This document shows, piece after piece, positions 34,628-42,852 of a DNA stretch of 64,000 nucleotides. The notes below the pieces were generated by a model. It was not told the DNA's origin and ran no database searches. It saw only the letters and a program-made list of their open reading frames with translations. Every line of letters begins with the position of its first letter. Position 1 is the first letter of the stretch. Position numbers and translations under genes: made by a program. The DNA comes from Rugosimonospora acidiphila (GTDB lineage Bacteria > Actinomycetota > Actinomycetes > Mycobacteriales > Micromonosporaceae): positions 1 to 64,000 of the forward strand of contig NZ_BAABJQ010000018.1 in assembly GCF_039543385.1 (NCBI RefSeq). Direction: 5' to 3'.

Positions 34628-35814
34628 CGGCAGCCGTTCCGGCCGGCGGCAGCGTCGCGCCCGCCGAGGGCCGGATGCTGCCCTGGGGCCGGGCCCGGGC
34701 ACTGGCCAACCGGCTGCCCGCGCCGCTGCCGCCGCAGGAGGTGCCGCTGGCCGGCGCCGCCGGGCGGGCCCTGGCCGCGCCGGTGCTCGCCCGCGCCGCG
34801 GTCCCCGGCTTCGACAACTCCGCGATGGACGGCTACGCGGTACGCGGCGGGGGACCGTGGCGCGTGACCGGCCGGATACTGGCCGGCTGCCCGGATCCCG
34901 GCGCGCTGCGCGACCGTACCGCCGTCGAGATCGCCACCGGCGCCCCGGTCCCGGCCGGTGCCGACCGGGTCGTGCCGTACGAGGACGCCGACCGTGCCGG
35001 GAATCTGGTCAGCGCCCCGGCCGTGGGCCGCGAGCACATCCGCCGCAGGGGAGAGGACGCCTCGCCCGGCGACCTGCTGGTGTCCGCCGGCGGCCCGGTC
35101 ACGCCGGCGGTCATGGGCCTGGCGGCGAGCGCCGGGCTGGACACCCTCACCGTGGCGCGACCGCCCCGGGTGCGGGTGCTGCTGACGGGGGACGAGATCG
35201 TGCGCGCCGGGATCCCCGGGCCGGGCCAGGTGCGCGACGCCCTCGGCCCACTGCTGCCACCGCTACTGGCCGGGTTCGGCGCCGAAGTGACCGGGCTGGA
35301 CCTGATCGACGACACGGCCGGACCGTTGACCGCCGCTATGGCCGGCGCGGCGGAGGAGGTCGTCATCGTCTGCGGCTCCTCATCCGTCGGCCCGGCCGAC
35401 CACCTGCACGCCGCCCTGTCCCGCCTCGCCGCGACCGTCCACGTGGACGGGGTGGCCTGCCGCCCCGGGCGCCCGCAACTGCTCGCCGAGCTGGGCGGCG
35501 CCCGCTGGGCCGTGGGGCTGCCGGGCAACCCGTTCGCGGCCCTGGTCGCCGCGTACACCCTGCCGCAGCCGCTGATCGCGGGGCTGACCGGGCGCGGCCT
35601 GCCGGAGCTGCCGAGCGCATTGGTCTCCGGGGCGACTCGGCCGCTGCCCGGACAGACCCGGCTGGTGCCGGTGCGCTGGGGCGCCGGCAGTGCGGTGGTC
35701 GTCGCGCACGACCGGTCGGGATATCTCGGCGCGGCCGCCCTGGCCGATGCGCTGGCCATCATCGAGCCCGGCTGGACACCCACCACCCCGACCGGCCTGA
35801 TCGTCCTGCGCTGA
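34624..35814 (+). CDS. moeA: Molybdopterin molybdenumtransferase
   Basis: The 396-residue protein inserts molybdate into adenylylated molybdopterin. Motifs are FDNSAMDGYAV (63-73), the GDEIV metal site near 190, and GLPGNPFA near 299-306. Domain order and length are normal, with one simplification: the MoCF domain is short around DALGPLLPPLLAGFG. ATGA overlap with the upstream fusion gene implies translational coupling. The cofactor made could serve the two Mo-hydroxylase operons in this window. Confidence 0.93.
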   Translation: MTAAVPAGGSVAPAEGRMLPWGRARALANRLPAPLPPQEVPLAGAAGRALAAPVLARAAVPGFDNSAMDGYAVRGGGPWRVTGRILAGCPDPGALRDRTAVEIATGAPVPAGADRVVPYEDADRAGNLVSAPAVGREHIRRRGEDASPGDLLVSAGGPVTPAVMGLAASAGLDTLTVARPPRVRVLLTGDEIVRAGIPGPGQVRDALGPLLPPLLAGFGAEVTGLDLIDDTAGPLTAAMAGAAEEVVIVCGSSSVGPADHLHAALSRLAATVHVDGVACRPGRPQLLAELGGARWAVGLPGNPFAALVAAYTLPQPLIAGLTGRGLPELPSALVSGATRPLPGQTRLVPVRWGAGSAVVVAHDRSGYLGAAALADALAIIEPGWTPTTPTGLIVLR

Positions 35815-35977
35815 CGCCGCCGGGGCCTATCCGCCCGGGCGCCCGGATCGGCGCCACCGGCGTGCCCGGGCCGGCCAAGCCCGGTCGGCGCGGCCGGCGG
35901 CGTGCGTGCATCACGGACCGTTTTCGGGGAACGACCTCAGCGGAGGCACGCCATCGGTTCGAGTCAGGAGACGCGAC

Positions 35978-36616
35978 ATGCTGCTCAACATCGTAGGTTC
36001 CGGAAACATGGCCCGGGCCATCGCCGCGAGAGCGGCGTTCGGGGACCATCAGGTACGCATCATCAACCCGAACCTGGACCACGCGCGTGCCCTGGTGACC
36101 GACCTCCGCCAGCGGTTCAGCGGCGCCGACATCGGGGTGGGGGAGAGCGTCGGGCAGGCCGACCTGAACGTGCTGGCCGTGCACTACCCGGCGGGGCAGG
36201 AGATCGTCCAGTCCGCAGGCAACGAGCTCGATGACCAGATAGTCGTGGACATCGCCAATCCGGTCGACATGTCGACCTTCGACTCCCTGACGGTACCGGC
36301 GGGAAGCTCCGCCGCCGAGGAGATCCAGCAGGCAGCCGGCGGGTCGGTACGGGTGGTGAAGGCGTTCAACACCATCTTCGCCGACCTGCTGGAGGCCGGC
36401 GAGGGCGGCGGCGAGCGGCTGGACGTGTTGATCGCCGGCGACGACGATGACGCGAAGTCGACGGTGGCGCAGTTCGTGTCCTCCACCGACATGCACCCCA
36501 TGGACGTGGGGCCGCTGCGCCGCTCCCGGGAGCTGGAGGCGATGGAGTTCCTGCACATGACCATGCAGCAGCCGCTCGGCCTCAACCAGCAGAGCGCCAT
36601 CAAAATCGTGTCGTAG
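35978..36616 (+). CDS. F420-NADP reductase-like (NpdG-type) NAD(P)-binding protein
   Basis: The 212-residue protein has the NADP-oxidoreductase F420-dependent fold: NIVGSGNMARAIAARA (4-19) as the Rossmann glycine motif, VDIANPVDMSTFDS, and RVVKAFNTIFADLL. NpdG enzymes exchange electrons between F420 and NADP, but short relatives with this pattern may bind NADP only. CAGGAG lies 8 nt before ATG 35978. F420 use fits the Ddn-family gene at 1.5 kb only loosely. It converges on the flippase-like gene. Confidence 0.85.
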   Translation: MLLNIVGSGNMARAIAARAAFGDHQVRIINPNLDHARALVTDLRQRFSGADIGVGESVGQADLNVLAVHYPAGQEIVQSAGNELDDQIVVDIANPVDMSTFDSLTVPAGSSAAEEIQQAAGGSVRVVKAFNTIFADLLEAGEGGGERLDVLIAGDDDDAKSTVAQFVSSTDMHPMDVGPLRRSRELEAMEFLHMTMQQPLGLNQQSAIKIVS

Positions 36617-37960
36617 CTACCCGGCCCGATCGGGCCCGCCGCGGTCGCCCTGGCCGTCGCGCGGGCCCGAGTCGCTGCGCGGGCCCGATTCGCCGTGCCT
36701 GCCCGGGTCGTCGTGCCTGCCCGGGTCGTCGTGCCTGCCCGGGTCGCCGCGGCTGCCCGGGTCGCCGCGGCTGCCCTGGTCGTCGCGGGGGCCGGCGGGT
36801 GCGTGCCGACGGCGCCCGGACGACGTCTGCCACAGCAGAAACATCAGCGCACCGACCAGCACCTGCGGGACGAACGTGCCGGTACGCCACACGAGGTCGG
36901 TGGCCAGGGCGTCGCTGCCGGTGGCGCCGAACGCGGCAAGCAGCCCGGTGAGGACCGCGTCCACCGTGCCCAAGCCCCCGGCGGTGATCGGGATGAACGA
37001 CACCACCACGGCGAACGAGAACGCCGCCAGCGACTCCGGCCAGGTGAGCTTGAAGTTCGTGTGGGCGCCCTGCTCCAGACCGCGCAGGGCGAGCAGCAGG
37101 ACCAGCCACGACGTGAACTGCGGCAGCAGCGTCGATCCGGCCACCGCCGGAGAGCGCGTCCTCATCACGTCGACCACGCTGGTCCGGAAGCCGAGTATCC
37201 GGCTGGTGGTGTCGATGGTGCGGTGCTTGGGTAGGCGCCGCAGCACCGGATTCAGCAGCCGGTCCGCCAGGCGCCCCACCGAGCGTGCGCCCCGCTCGCT
37301 GCGCAGGACCACCGTGAACGCGCCGATGGCCACGCCCACGCTCAGCACCCCGGCGACCGCGATCAGCACGAAATGCCACCGCACCTCGCCGACGATGAGC
37401 AGCGCCAGCACGCCCAGGACCGGCATGACGAGCGTGGCGAACACGTTGAAAATACTGGAGATCGCCGCCGCGCTCGCCGCCTGCCCACCGCCGAAGCCGT
37501 ACGACTCCAGCATGTCGTACTCCACGCCCAGCCCGATCGCGCCACCGGCCGGTATCGCGTTGCTCAGGGCGAACGACGTCTGTCCCACGACAAAGGCCGG
37601 ACGGTAGCGCAGCCCGGGCAGCGCGGCCTGCAGCGGCCAGGCACCCACCCCCACGTTGAGCGCGGCCGCCCCGGCGAGCCCGGCGAGGTACGGTGCCGGG
37701 ATCCGCTCGATCGCTCCCCACGCCTGGGCGTAGTTGGCGAACCGGGGAAAGACGCCAACCGCCACGACCACCAGAATCGCCACCGTGATGGCGAGCAGGG
37801 CCACCCTGCGCCAGCGGCGCCCCGGGTGCGGGCCCCGGCGGCGCGCCGGGCGCGCCGCGCGGCCGGTGTTCGCCCTCGCCCGGCCGGCGGTCATGGATCC
37901 GGCTGTCGCGGCCGTCCGTTCGGCAACGCAACCTCCGTGGGCGGTTTGGATAGCTGGCAT
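36617..37960 (-). CDS. Flippase-like lysylphosphatidylglycerol synthetase TM-region family protein
   Basis: The protein (447 residues from ATG 37960) is the membrane part of the LPG synthetase/UPF0104 family: about eight helices, with FALSNAIPAGGAIGLGVEYDML and SFIPITAGGLGTVDAVL as the two conserved blocks. These proteins move lipid-linked glycans or phospholipids across the membrane. The start is unclear; TTG 37987 and ATG 37894 are also possible. The C-terminus from about 395 is a run of R-H-D-D-P-G type repeats matching a nucleotide minisatellite at about 36660-36780. Confidence 0.82.
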   Translation of the reverse strand: MPAIQTAHGGCVAERTAATAGSMTAGRARANTGRAARPARRRGPHPGRRWRRVALLAITVAILVVVAVGVFPRFANYAQAWGAIERIPAPYLAGLAGAAALNVGVGAWPLQAALPGLRYRPAFVVGQTSFALSNAIPAGGAIGLGVEYDMLESYGFGGGQAASAAAISSIFNVFATLVMPVLGVLALLIVGEVRWHFVLIAVAGVLSVGVAIGAFTVVLRSERGARSVGRLADRLLNPVLRRLPKHRTIDTTSRILGFRTSVVDVMRTRSPAVAGSTLLPQFTSWLVLLLALRGLEQGAHTNFKLTWPESLAAFSFAVVVSFIPITAGGLGTVDAVLTGLLAAFGATGSDALATDLVWRTGTFVPQVLVGALMFLLWQTSSGRRRHAPAGPRDDQGSRGDPGSRGDPGRHDDPGRHDDPGRHGESGPRSDSGPRDGQGDRGGPDRAG

Positions 37961-38097
37961 GCCCGTACCCACGATGACGCCGGTCAAGCATGCCGGTGTC
38001 CGCCCGCGAGCCGCCCCTGGCGGTTCCCGGCCGCCGCCGGGTGCCCGAAGCGCTTAGGGGCGGCGCCCGTCGGCGCCCGGGGGCGAAACGGTGGGGA

Positions 38098-38457
38098 TCA
38101 GCGGGTCGCGGCGCAGACGATTGGTGTGCCGGCGGGCAGCAGCGCGGTCGAACCGTCGGCGCGGGTGAGGGTCAGCGCGGCCTCGGCGGTGACGGATTCG
38201 CCGGCCATGAGCCGCACCGGGTCTGGGGTGCCGAGCACGAAGGTGCCCTTCGGGGCCAGGGTAGACACGAGGCCGACCGAGCGCAGTTGCCCGATGGCCT
38301 GGCGCACGGTCGTGCGACTCAGGCCGGTCTGCGCGATGAGCGCCGTCTCTGACGGCAGGCGGTCGCCCGGAACGAGCCGGCCGGACCGGATCAGCCTGCA
38401 GAGATCCTCGAACAGGACGCGCCAGGCGCGAACGGAGTCAGTCATGGGCATCACCAT
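38098..38457 (-). CDS. Short GntR-family regulator
   Basis: The 119-residue protein has the GntR winged helix (ADSVRAW-type start, LCRLIRSGRLVPGDRLPSETALI, LSRTTVRQAIGQLRSVGLV) and only a short C-terminal segment of about 45 residues in place of an effector domain. This small form resembles regulators of integrative elements, and the tRNA-Arg element lies 2.2 kb away; its membership is unproven. ATG 38457 and ATG 38445 are both possible. CTACGTAG at 38464-38471 just upstream is a candidate operator. Confidence 0.8.
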   Translation of the reverse strand: MVMPMTDSVRAWRVLFEDLCRLIRSGRLVPGDRLPSETALIAQTGLSRTTVRQAIGQLRSVGLVSTLAPKGTFVLGTPDPVRLMAGESVTAEAALTLTRADGSTALLPAGTPIVCAATR

Positions 38458-38499
38458 ACATGCCTACGTAGATACGTTCCATCCGCTAGCGAACTGAGG

Positions 38500-38946
38500 C
38501 TAGAGCACCACCTTGTATCCGCGCCGCCGCGCCCTCGCCGCCGACGGCATGTGCGATCGGAACATCCACGAGTCGGCCTGGCAGTAGCGGCACATCCGGA
38601 CCGTGCCGACCATCAACCGCCCGCCGCGCTCCCGCACGAAGACGATCCGCTGCAACACCAGAGCCAGGCGCCGCCGGCACCTCGGGCACGGGCGCACGTC
38701 CACGTGGATGGTCGTGTACGCCACCCGACGCTCGGCGTACCGCACCACCGCGTACGTCTTGCGGTGGATCCGAGTCTCCGGCTTGCGCGGCGCTCCACCG
38801 AACGGGCCCAGCTCCGCGTTCGAGACGGCCTCGCCCATCCCCCCGATCCCCCGGAACCGGTGCCGCAGCCGAGCGAAACTGTCCGATGAGTGCGCCGCCA
38901 GCCACTCGTCGTCGGCCTCAATGCGCCACTCTTCGGGGCGATTCAT
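38500..38946 (-). CDS. Hypothetical protein with two CxxC zinc motifs
   Basis: The 148-residue protein contains CPRC and CRYC knuckles (about 86-89 and 119-122), likely one zinc site, within a basic context ending RARRRGYKVVL. Base composition is a little less GC-extreme than in neighbours. No family is recognised. It starts at ATG 38946, divergent from the nucleotidyltransferase gene, and could share a transcript with the GntR gene downstream. Confidence 0.65.
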   Translation of the reverse strand: MNRPEEWRIEADDEWLAAHSSDSFARLRHRFRGIGGMGEAVSNAELGPFGGAPRKPETRIHRKTYAVVRYAERRVAYTTIHVDVRPCPRCRRRLALVLQRIVFVRERGGRLMVGTVRMCRYCQADSWMFRSHMPSAARARRRGYKVVL

Positions 38947-39096
38947 CCGCCACCTCCGCCGTCGCGTGGTCCCGCGAACCTGGGCCGTCCCGTTCCGCGA
39001 CGACCCACCCGATGCCACCGTAGCCCCAACCTCGGCGGTTGACCGTGCCGTTTCGCCGCCCGACAAAATGCCGAGCGCGCCCGGCGGCCCGGCCGG

Positions 39097-39102
39097 TACC
39101 GT
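39097..39102 (+). promoter_or_regulatory. -10 box (TACCGT) of a leaderless promoter
   Basis: TACCGT ends 6 nt before GTG 39109. Confidence 0.45.
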
Positions 39103-39108
39103 GGCGCG

Positions 39109-39918
39109 GTGCTGGTGCAGGAGCGGCTCATCGCCCGGGTCAGGGAACTCTGCGTCGCCGACGAGCGGCTCGACGCCGCGCTGATGTACGGTTCCTTCGC
39201 GGCCGGCGAGGCCGACGAACACAGCGACGTCGAGTTCTGGCTGTTCTTCCGGCCCGAGCACCTCGGGCCGGATTCGCGAGAAGGCGTGCAGCCGTCATCC
39301 TGGTGCGCGCGGGTGGCGCCGTTCTCCCAGCTGGTACGCAACGAGTTCGGCACCGACGTGGTGTTCTTCCCCGGTCTGGTGCGCGGCGAATTCCACTTCG
39401 TCACCAGCGACGACATCCCGATCGTGCGCACCTGGCCGGCGAGGGGCGCACCGGTCGAGCGGATGATCCTGGTCGACCGGAGCGGAAGGCTCCGCCCGGC
39501 CCTGGAATCGGTGCCCCCGCGGCCGACCATTCCGCACACCGGCGACGAAATCGAGACGCTGTGCGGCCGGTTCGCCAACTGGCTGGTGCTCGCCCACCAC
39601 GTCGGCAACCGCGGCGAGACCCTCCGCGCCTGGGACGCCCTGGGGCACGCACACCGGCACCTGCTGTGGATGGCCCGGCTGAGCCAGGAGCGCACCGATC
39701 ACTGGTTGACCCCCTCGCGCGGCGCCGAGGCGGAGCTGCCCGCACCCACGATCGCGGAACTTCGCGGTACCACCAGCCCCGCCCAGCCCGACGAAATCCG
39801 CGCCGCACTGCGCGCCGCGTGGCGGCACGGGCGCCGGTACTGGACCGAACTCGCGTGGCGCCACGGATTCGTCGTGCCGCGCGACCTTTTCGCCGAAATC
39901 GACCGCGCCCTACCGTAG
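39109..39918 (+). CDS. Nucleotidyltransferase of the lincosamide Lnu type
   Basis: The 269-residue protein has the nucleotidyltransferase motif YGSFAAGEADEHSDVEFW (27-44; G28-S29, D40 and E42 as the metal site) and overall length and layout like Lnu(F)/Lnu(B), which adenylylate lincosamides. Whether it acts on an antibiotic or on a small metabolite cannot be told. It lacks mobile-element neighbours on its left and has normal codon use, so an old chromosomal gene is likely. GTG 39109 looks leaderless. Confidence 0.82.
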   Translation: MLVQERLIARVRELCVADERLDAALMYGSFAAGEADEHSDVEFWLFFRPEHLGPDSREGVQPSSWCARVAPFSQLVRNEFGTDVVFFPGLVRGEFHFVTSDDIPIVRTWPARGAPVERMILVDRSGRLRPALESVPPRPTIPHTGDEIETLCGRFANWLVLAHHVGNRGETLRAWDALGHAHRHLLWMARLSQERTDHWLTPSRGAEAELPAPTIAELRGTTSPAQPDEIRAALRAAWRHGRRYWTELAWRHGFVVPRDLFAEIDRALP

Positions 39919-39956
39919 CCCGGGTGCCCTTCGGGAAGGCCGCACCGCGGCACCTC

Positions 39957-39962
39957 TACGAT
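39957..39962 (+). promoter_or_regulatory. -10 box (TACGAT) of a leaderless promoter
   Basis: TACGAT ends 7 nt before ATG 39970; it overlaps the alternative ATG 39961, which argues for the later start. Confidence 0.5.
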
Positions 39963-39969
39963 GCGACCC

Positions 39970-40605
39970 ATGGCCGTGGTACACGAAGCGCAAATCCATC
40001 CCACCAAGCTCGAACTCCTGTCGGCCTGGCTGCCCGGCCGTTCCTGGTACCAGGAGCAGGCCGGTGCCGAACTCACGCGCGTGGCGGCCTGCCGCTTCGA
40101 CGACCCGGCCGGCGAGGTCGGCGTCGAGACGATCCTCGTGCGGGCCGGCGACGGGCCGATCCACCACGTCCCGCTCACGTACCGTGGCGCTCCGCTGGAG
40201 GGTGGCGACGACTGGCTCGTCGGCACCATGGAGCACTCCGTGCTGGGCCCGCGCTGGGTGTACGACGCGTGTGGCGACCCGGTCTACGTCGCGGCGCTGG
40301 CGAGCGCCATGTTCGCCGGTACGGGACAGGCGGAGGAATTCAAGCAGGCGGCCGACGGCCGGCAGACCCCCCGCCAGCCCGACATGTTCGTGGCCGGCAG
40401 TGGCGCGAACGGCGCCGGGGTGCCGACCGTCGCCGCGGTTCGTCGGGTGGTCGACGAGGACCCCACGCTCATCGAGACTGACTCGGTGGCGCTGGCTGTG
40501 GTGCGAATCGTCGGCGACGACACCCCGTCTGCCGAGGTCGCTTTGACCGGCACGTGGGACGGCCAGAGCATGCCGGCCCTGCTGGCGTACGCCCGGCCGG
40601 CCTGA
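39970..40605 (+). CDS. Maltokinase N-terminal-cap-like domain protein
   Basis: The 211-residue protein begins MAVVHEAQIHPTKLELLSAWLPGRSWYQ, the pattern of the cap domain found at the N-terminus of mycobacterial and actinomycete maltokinases (CG0192-related). Here the domain stands alone without the kinase. Later segments (HHVPLTYRGAPL, GTMEHSVLGPRWVYDAC) fit the same family. Its function as a separate protein is unknown. It follows the Lnu-like gene closely but has its own promoter-like box. Confidence 0.75.
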   Translation: MAVVHEAQIHPTKLELLSAWLPGRSWYQEQAGAELTRVAACRFDDPAGEVGVETILVRAGDGPIHHVPLTYRGAPLEGGDDWLVGTMEHSVLGPRWVYDACGDPVYVAALASAMFAGTGQAEEFKQAADGRQTPRQPDMFVAGSGANGAGVPTVAAVRRVVDEDPTLIETDSVALAVVRIVGDDTPSAEVALTGTWDGQSMPALLAYARPA

Positions 40606-40634
40606 CCTAGGCCCGGCATGCCCTGACGTGAATC

Positions 40635-40654
40635 GGTACCCGCCGCCGGGTACC
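40635..40654. terminator. Perfect hairpin between gene and tRNA
   Basis: GGTACCCG at 40635-40642 pairs with CGGGTACC at 40647-40654 around CCGC. It follows the stop of the preceding gene by 30 nt and precedes the tRNA by 12 nt. A terminator is likely, but it could also affect tRNA transcription. Confidence 0.5.
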
Positions 40655-40666
40655 CTGGTGCGCGTC

Positions 40667-40739
40667 GCCCTCGTAGCTCAGGGGATAGAGCAACGGTTTC
40701 CTAAACCGTGTGTCGCAGGTTCGAATCCTGCCGGGGGCA
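40667..40739 (+). tRNA. tRNA-Arg (anticodon CCU)
   Basis: A complete cloverleaf can be drawn: acceptor GCCCTCG paired with CGGGGGC, D stem GCTC/GAGC, anticodon stem ACGGT/ACCGT with loop TTCCTAA (anticodon CCT), T arm with GTTCGAATC, and discriminator A at 40739. The encoded 3' end continues CC and then T, so the terminal CCA is completed after transcription. Its 3' half is repeated, mutated, at 46276, marking it as the integration site of the element to its right. Confidence 0.95.
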
Positions 40740-40779
40740 CCTCGAAGATCAGCCAAAATGGCACCTGACCAGCGGAAAC
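40700..40779 (+). repeat. Left attachment repeat (attL-like)
   Basis: These 80 bases, from the tRNA anticodon loop to 40 nt past the tRNA, match 46276-46355 at about 71 of 80 positions by eye, including an unbroken CCGGGGGCACCTCGAAGATC core. This is what tyrosine-recombinase integration into a tRNA 3' end leaves behind. Confidence 0.85.
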
Positions 40780-41078
40780 CTTTCTCATCCCATGATCCAC
40801 CGTAGGCAGCCGTAGGCCGTCCTGAGTGGCTGTTTGTCGATGATCGCGGAATACGCGGAATGGATCTTGGGGGAGTTCGACGCGCTCACCACGTTGTCCC
40901 GCTCGCTGCGGAACAGCCGCCGTTGCGGCGCCGGGCATGTTCATCGGGATGCGGTCCAGATCCGCTCCCGGTCTCCTTGTCGCGTGCTTGATCGGCTTCG
41001 ACCTTGCCGCGCTCGTGTGGCCTGCAGGAGCTGATCTCGCCTATCGAGGGCATTGCTGCGATGATCTAACATCGCCCG
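40740..41078. other. Left edge of the element with a duplicated integrase fragment
   Basis: No intact gene is present. Bases 40869-40907 are identical to 42175-42213 in the integrase remnant and similar for another 14 nt, so a piece of integrase was duplicated here (minus-strand reading LFRSERDNVVSASNSP). TAACAT at 41067-41072 is the likely -10 box of the next gene, 6 nt before GTG 41079. Confidence 0.7.
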
Positions 41079-41552
41079 GTGGAATTCACGGTGGAGTACC
41101 AACTTAGTGCCGGTGAGGTGACCCGGGCGTTCAAGCGGGGCTTGCGGCGCGGGATACGGCTGCTTCGCTGGGGAATGCCGGCATTCCTCCTCGGGGCGGC
41201 AGCGATCTGCGCATCGGTGGGTGCCTTCGCTGCCACTGCCGGGATGGTCGCCGGAGCCATCGCCTCTCCGATCGCCGGTGCGTGGGCGTACCGACGCCTG
41301 TTCCGCCGGATGGCCGTCTTGCTGCGCGCGCCGGCGACGTTACGGTTCACCGGCGATGGATATGAGGTCCGGACGGAGCTGTCCACCGTCGCCTTGCGAT
41401 GGGCGATATTCGACCGGGTGGAGTCGACGCCAGAGTTCTGGTTGTTCTACCGCGACCGGAAGTTCGCGGCGTTCCTCCCCCGAGCCGCCTTCGACGATGC
41501 GCAGCAGGCCGCGATCGACAACATCGTCGCTTCGCGCTCCGTGGCCGCCTGA
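41079..41552 (+). CDS. YcxB-like membrane protein (element cargo)
   Basis: The 157-residue protein starts MEFTVEYQLSAGEVTRAFKRG, has two hydrophobic helices (about 30-65), and ends with a small beta-rich domain (LRFTGDGYEVRTELSTVALRW, WLFYRDRKFAAFLPRAAF), the YcxB-like arrangement. The role is unknown. It is intact within an otherwise broken element and has a leaderless-type promoter box, so it may still be expressed. It converges on the GntR remnant 12 nt away. Confidence 0.75.
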   Translation: MEFTVEYQLSAGEVTRAFKRGLRRGIRLLRWGMPAFLLGAAAICASVGAFAATAGMVAGAIASPIAGAWAYRRLFRRMAVLLRAPATLRFTGDGYEVRTELSTVALRWAIFDRVESTPEFWLFYRDRKFAAFLPRAAFDDAQQAAIDNIVASRSVAA

Positions 41553-41563
41553 CGGCAATGGAA

Positions 41564-41880
41564 CTACCGCAGCGGGGTACGTGCCCTCGATCTCGTGACG
41601 GCTGCCGGGCAGCACCGCGACCGACGCGAGGATCGGTTCCCCGGATGCCTGGTGTACGGCGATGACCAGGCTGAGCACCAGGTCGCCGGGGTCGATGCCG
41701 AAAGCTTTGCCTCGTCTTCGGTCGGTTTGCGGGTGGTCAGCCACTCGTGCGCGTAGTCCCCGCGCAGTCCGCGCCGCCGTTCGATGTGCGCCCGCAGGCC
41801 GCGGGGGATCGGGTCCGGCTTCGTGACGTCGGCCCCAGACCGCGATGTCGACCGGAACAAACGTCTGGTACGCCAAGGAT
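41564..41880 (-). pseudogene. GntR regulator UTRA-domain remnant (copy 1)
   Basis: The minus-strand reading gives KPDPIPRGLRAHIERRRGL and HEWLTTRKPTEDEAKL, then after a frame change FGIDPGDLVLSLVIAVHQAS and SVAVLPGSRHEIEGTYP, the C-terminal UTRA effector domain of a GntR/KorSA-like regulator. An extra C near the end also spoils the expected YPLR-stop. The DNA-binding half is missing. It closely resembles the remnant at 43986-44337. Confidence 0.75.
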
Positions 41881-41925
41881 GGCTGAACGGCAGGCGATCC
41901 AGACAGGGCTTACTGTCCGGACAAC

Positions 41926-42651
41926 TCATGCCGCCTCTCCCAACGCGGCCTCGATTCGTCGGTTGATGGTCGCCTCCTGGCCGTCGAGGCACTTGGCGTA
42001 CACCTTGGCAGCACGTCGACCGAGTTGCCGGCAGGTTCGGCGGCGTCGGTCGCCTGGACGCCGGCGTTCAGCCACAGCGACAGGGCCGCGTGCCGCAGGT
42101 CGTAGGGCCGGCCGGCCAGCGGCGGGGCGACCTGACGCGGAGTCAGTCCGAACGTGCGAGCCTCCTCCCAGACCGGGGGAGTTCGACGCGCTCACCACGT
42201 TGTCCCGCTCGCTACCGAACAGCCGGCCGTCCGGCGTTACGCCGTACCGCTCGATGTGCCAGCGCAGGATCGCCACCAGCTCCGGCGGGATGGGCACTAC
42301 CCGCGGCTCATCCTCGCCGCGATGCTTCAGCCCGCGCTCGTTGTGCCTGTCCCGCGACCTCGCCGCCGCCCCAGGCCACTTCATGCTCACGTACGACTGC
42401 GCGAACTCCAGCCAGCTGGTCGCCTCCTTCGCCTCCACCATCGAGTCCGGCAGACCCGAGCCGGTGCCGAAGCTCTCGCCCTTGTTGATCGCCCGCATCA
42501 GGTCCGAGCGGAAGTTGTCCCCCAGGGCACGGGTCATGAACGTTTTGGACGTCTCCCGCCCGGCCACGATCCACCGGGCGGTGTAGGTCCGCTTCTTGCC
42601 CTGCCCCTTGTTGGGCCCGATATCCCAGACCCGTACGTCCCGAGACTTCAC
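41926..42651 (-). pseudogene. Tyrosine integrase remnant
   Basis: GTG 42651 opens a good AICE integrase N-terminus (MKSRDVRVWDIGPNKGQGKK, then ARWIVAGRETSKTFMTRA). After about 100 residues it jumps to a catalytic-domain segment (PRVVPIPPELVAILRWHIERYG), implying an internal deletion of roughly 200 residues including the first catalytic arginine region. Further on, PYDLRHAALSLWLNAG (HxxR box) is in another frame, and VYAKCLDGQEATINRRIEAAL (catalytic tyrosine) returns to the first, so at least two frameshifts are present. It cannot be functional. Confidence 0.88.
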
Positions 42652-42852
42652 GCGGCCCGGTCCCGCAGTTGCTCCAGCCAGGCCCGGAACTCGCTACGCC
42701 ACACCCGCAGCTCTTCATTGGGCAGCCGGAGGCGCTCCGGTACGACGCCGAGTTCCCGCCAGCGGTAGAACGTACGCCGCGCAGGACGTACAGGCACGCC
42801 ACACTGCCCCGTTCCGGGTCGTGACCCGGGCGAGTTCCGCTACGGTGGGCAT
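42648..42852 (-). pseudogene. Excisionase (AlpA/Xis-like) remnant
   Basis: ATG 42852 begins MPTVAELARV, but the rest of a small winged-helix excisionase (FYRWRELGVVPERLRLPNEE and RSEFRAWLEQLRDRAA) lies in a different frame, so at least one frameshift is present. Its stop overlaps the integrase GTG by GTGA, the coupling typical of AICE xis-int pairs. Confidence 0.75.

Noticed and set aside
40678..40944. An 88-codon minus-strand open frame across the tRNA-Arg gene
   Set aside because: Its C-terminal part is simply the translated tRNA complement (the familiar PAGFEPATHGLGNRC peptide), a common annotation artefact.
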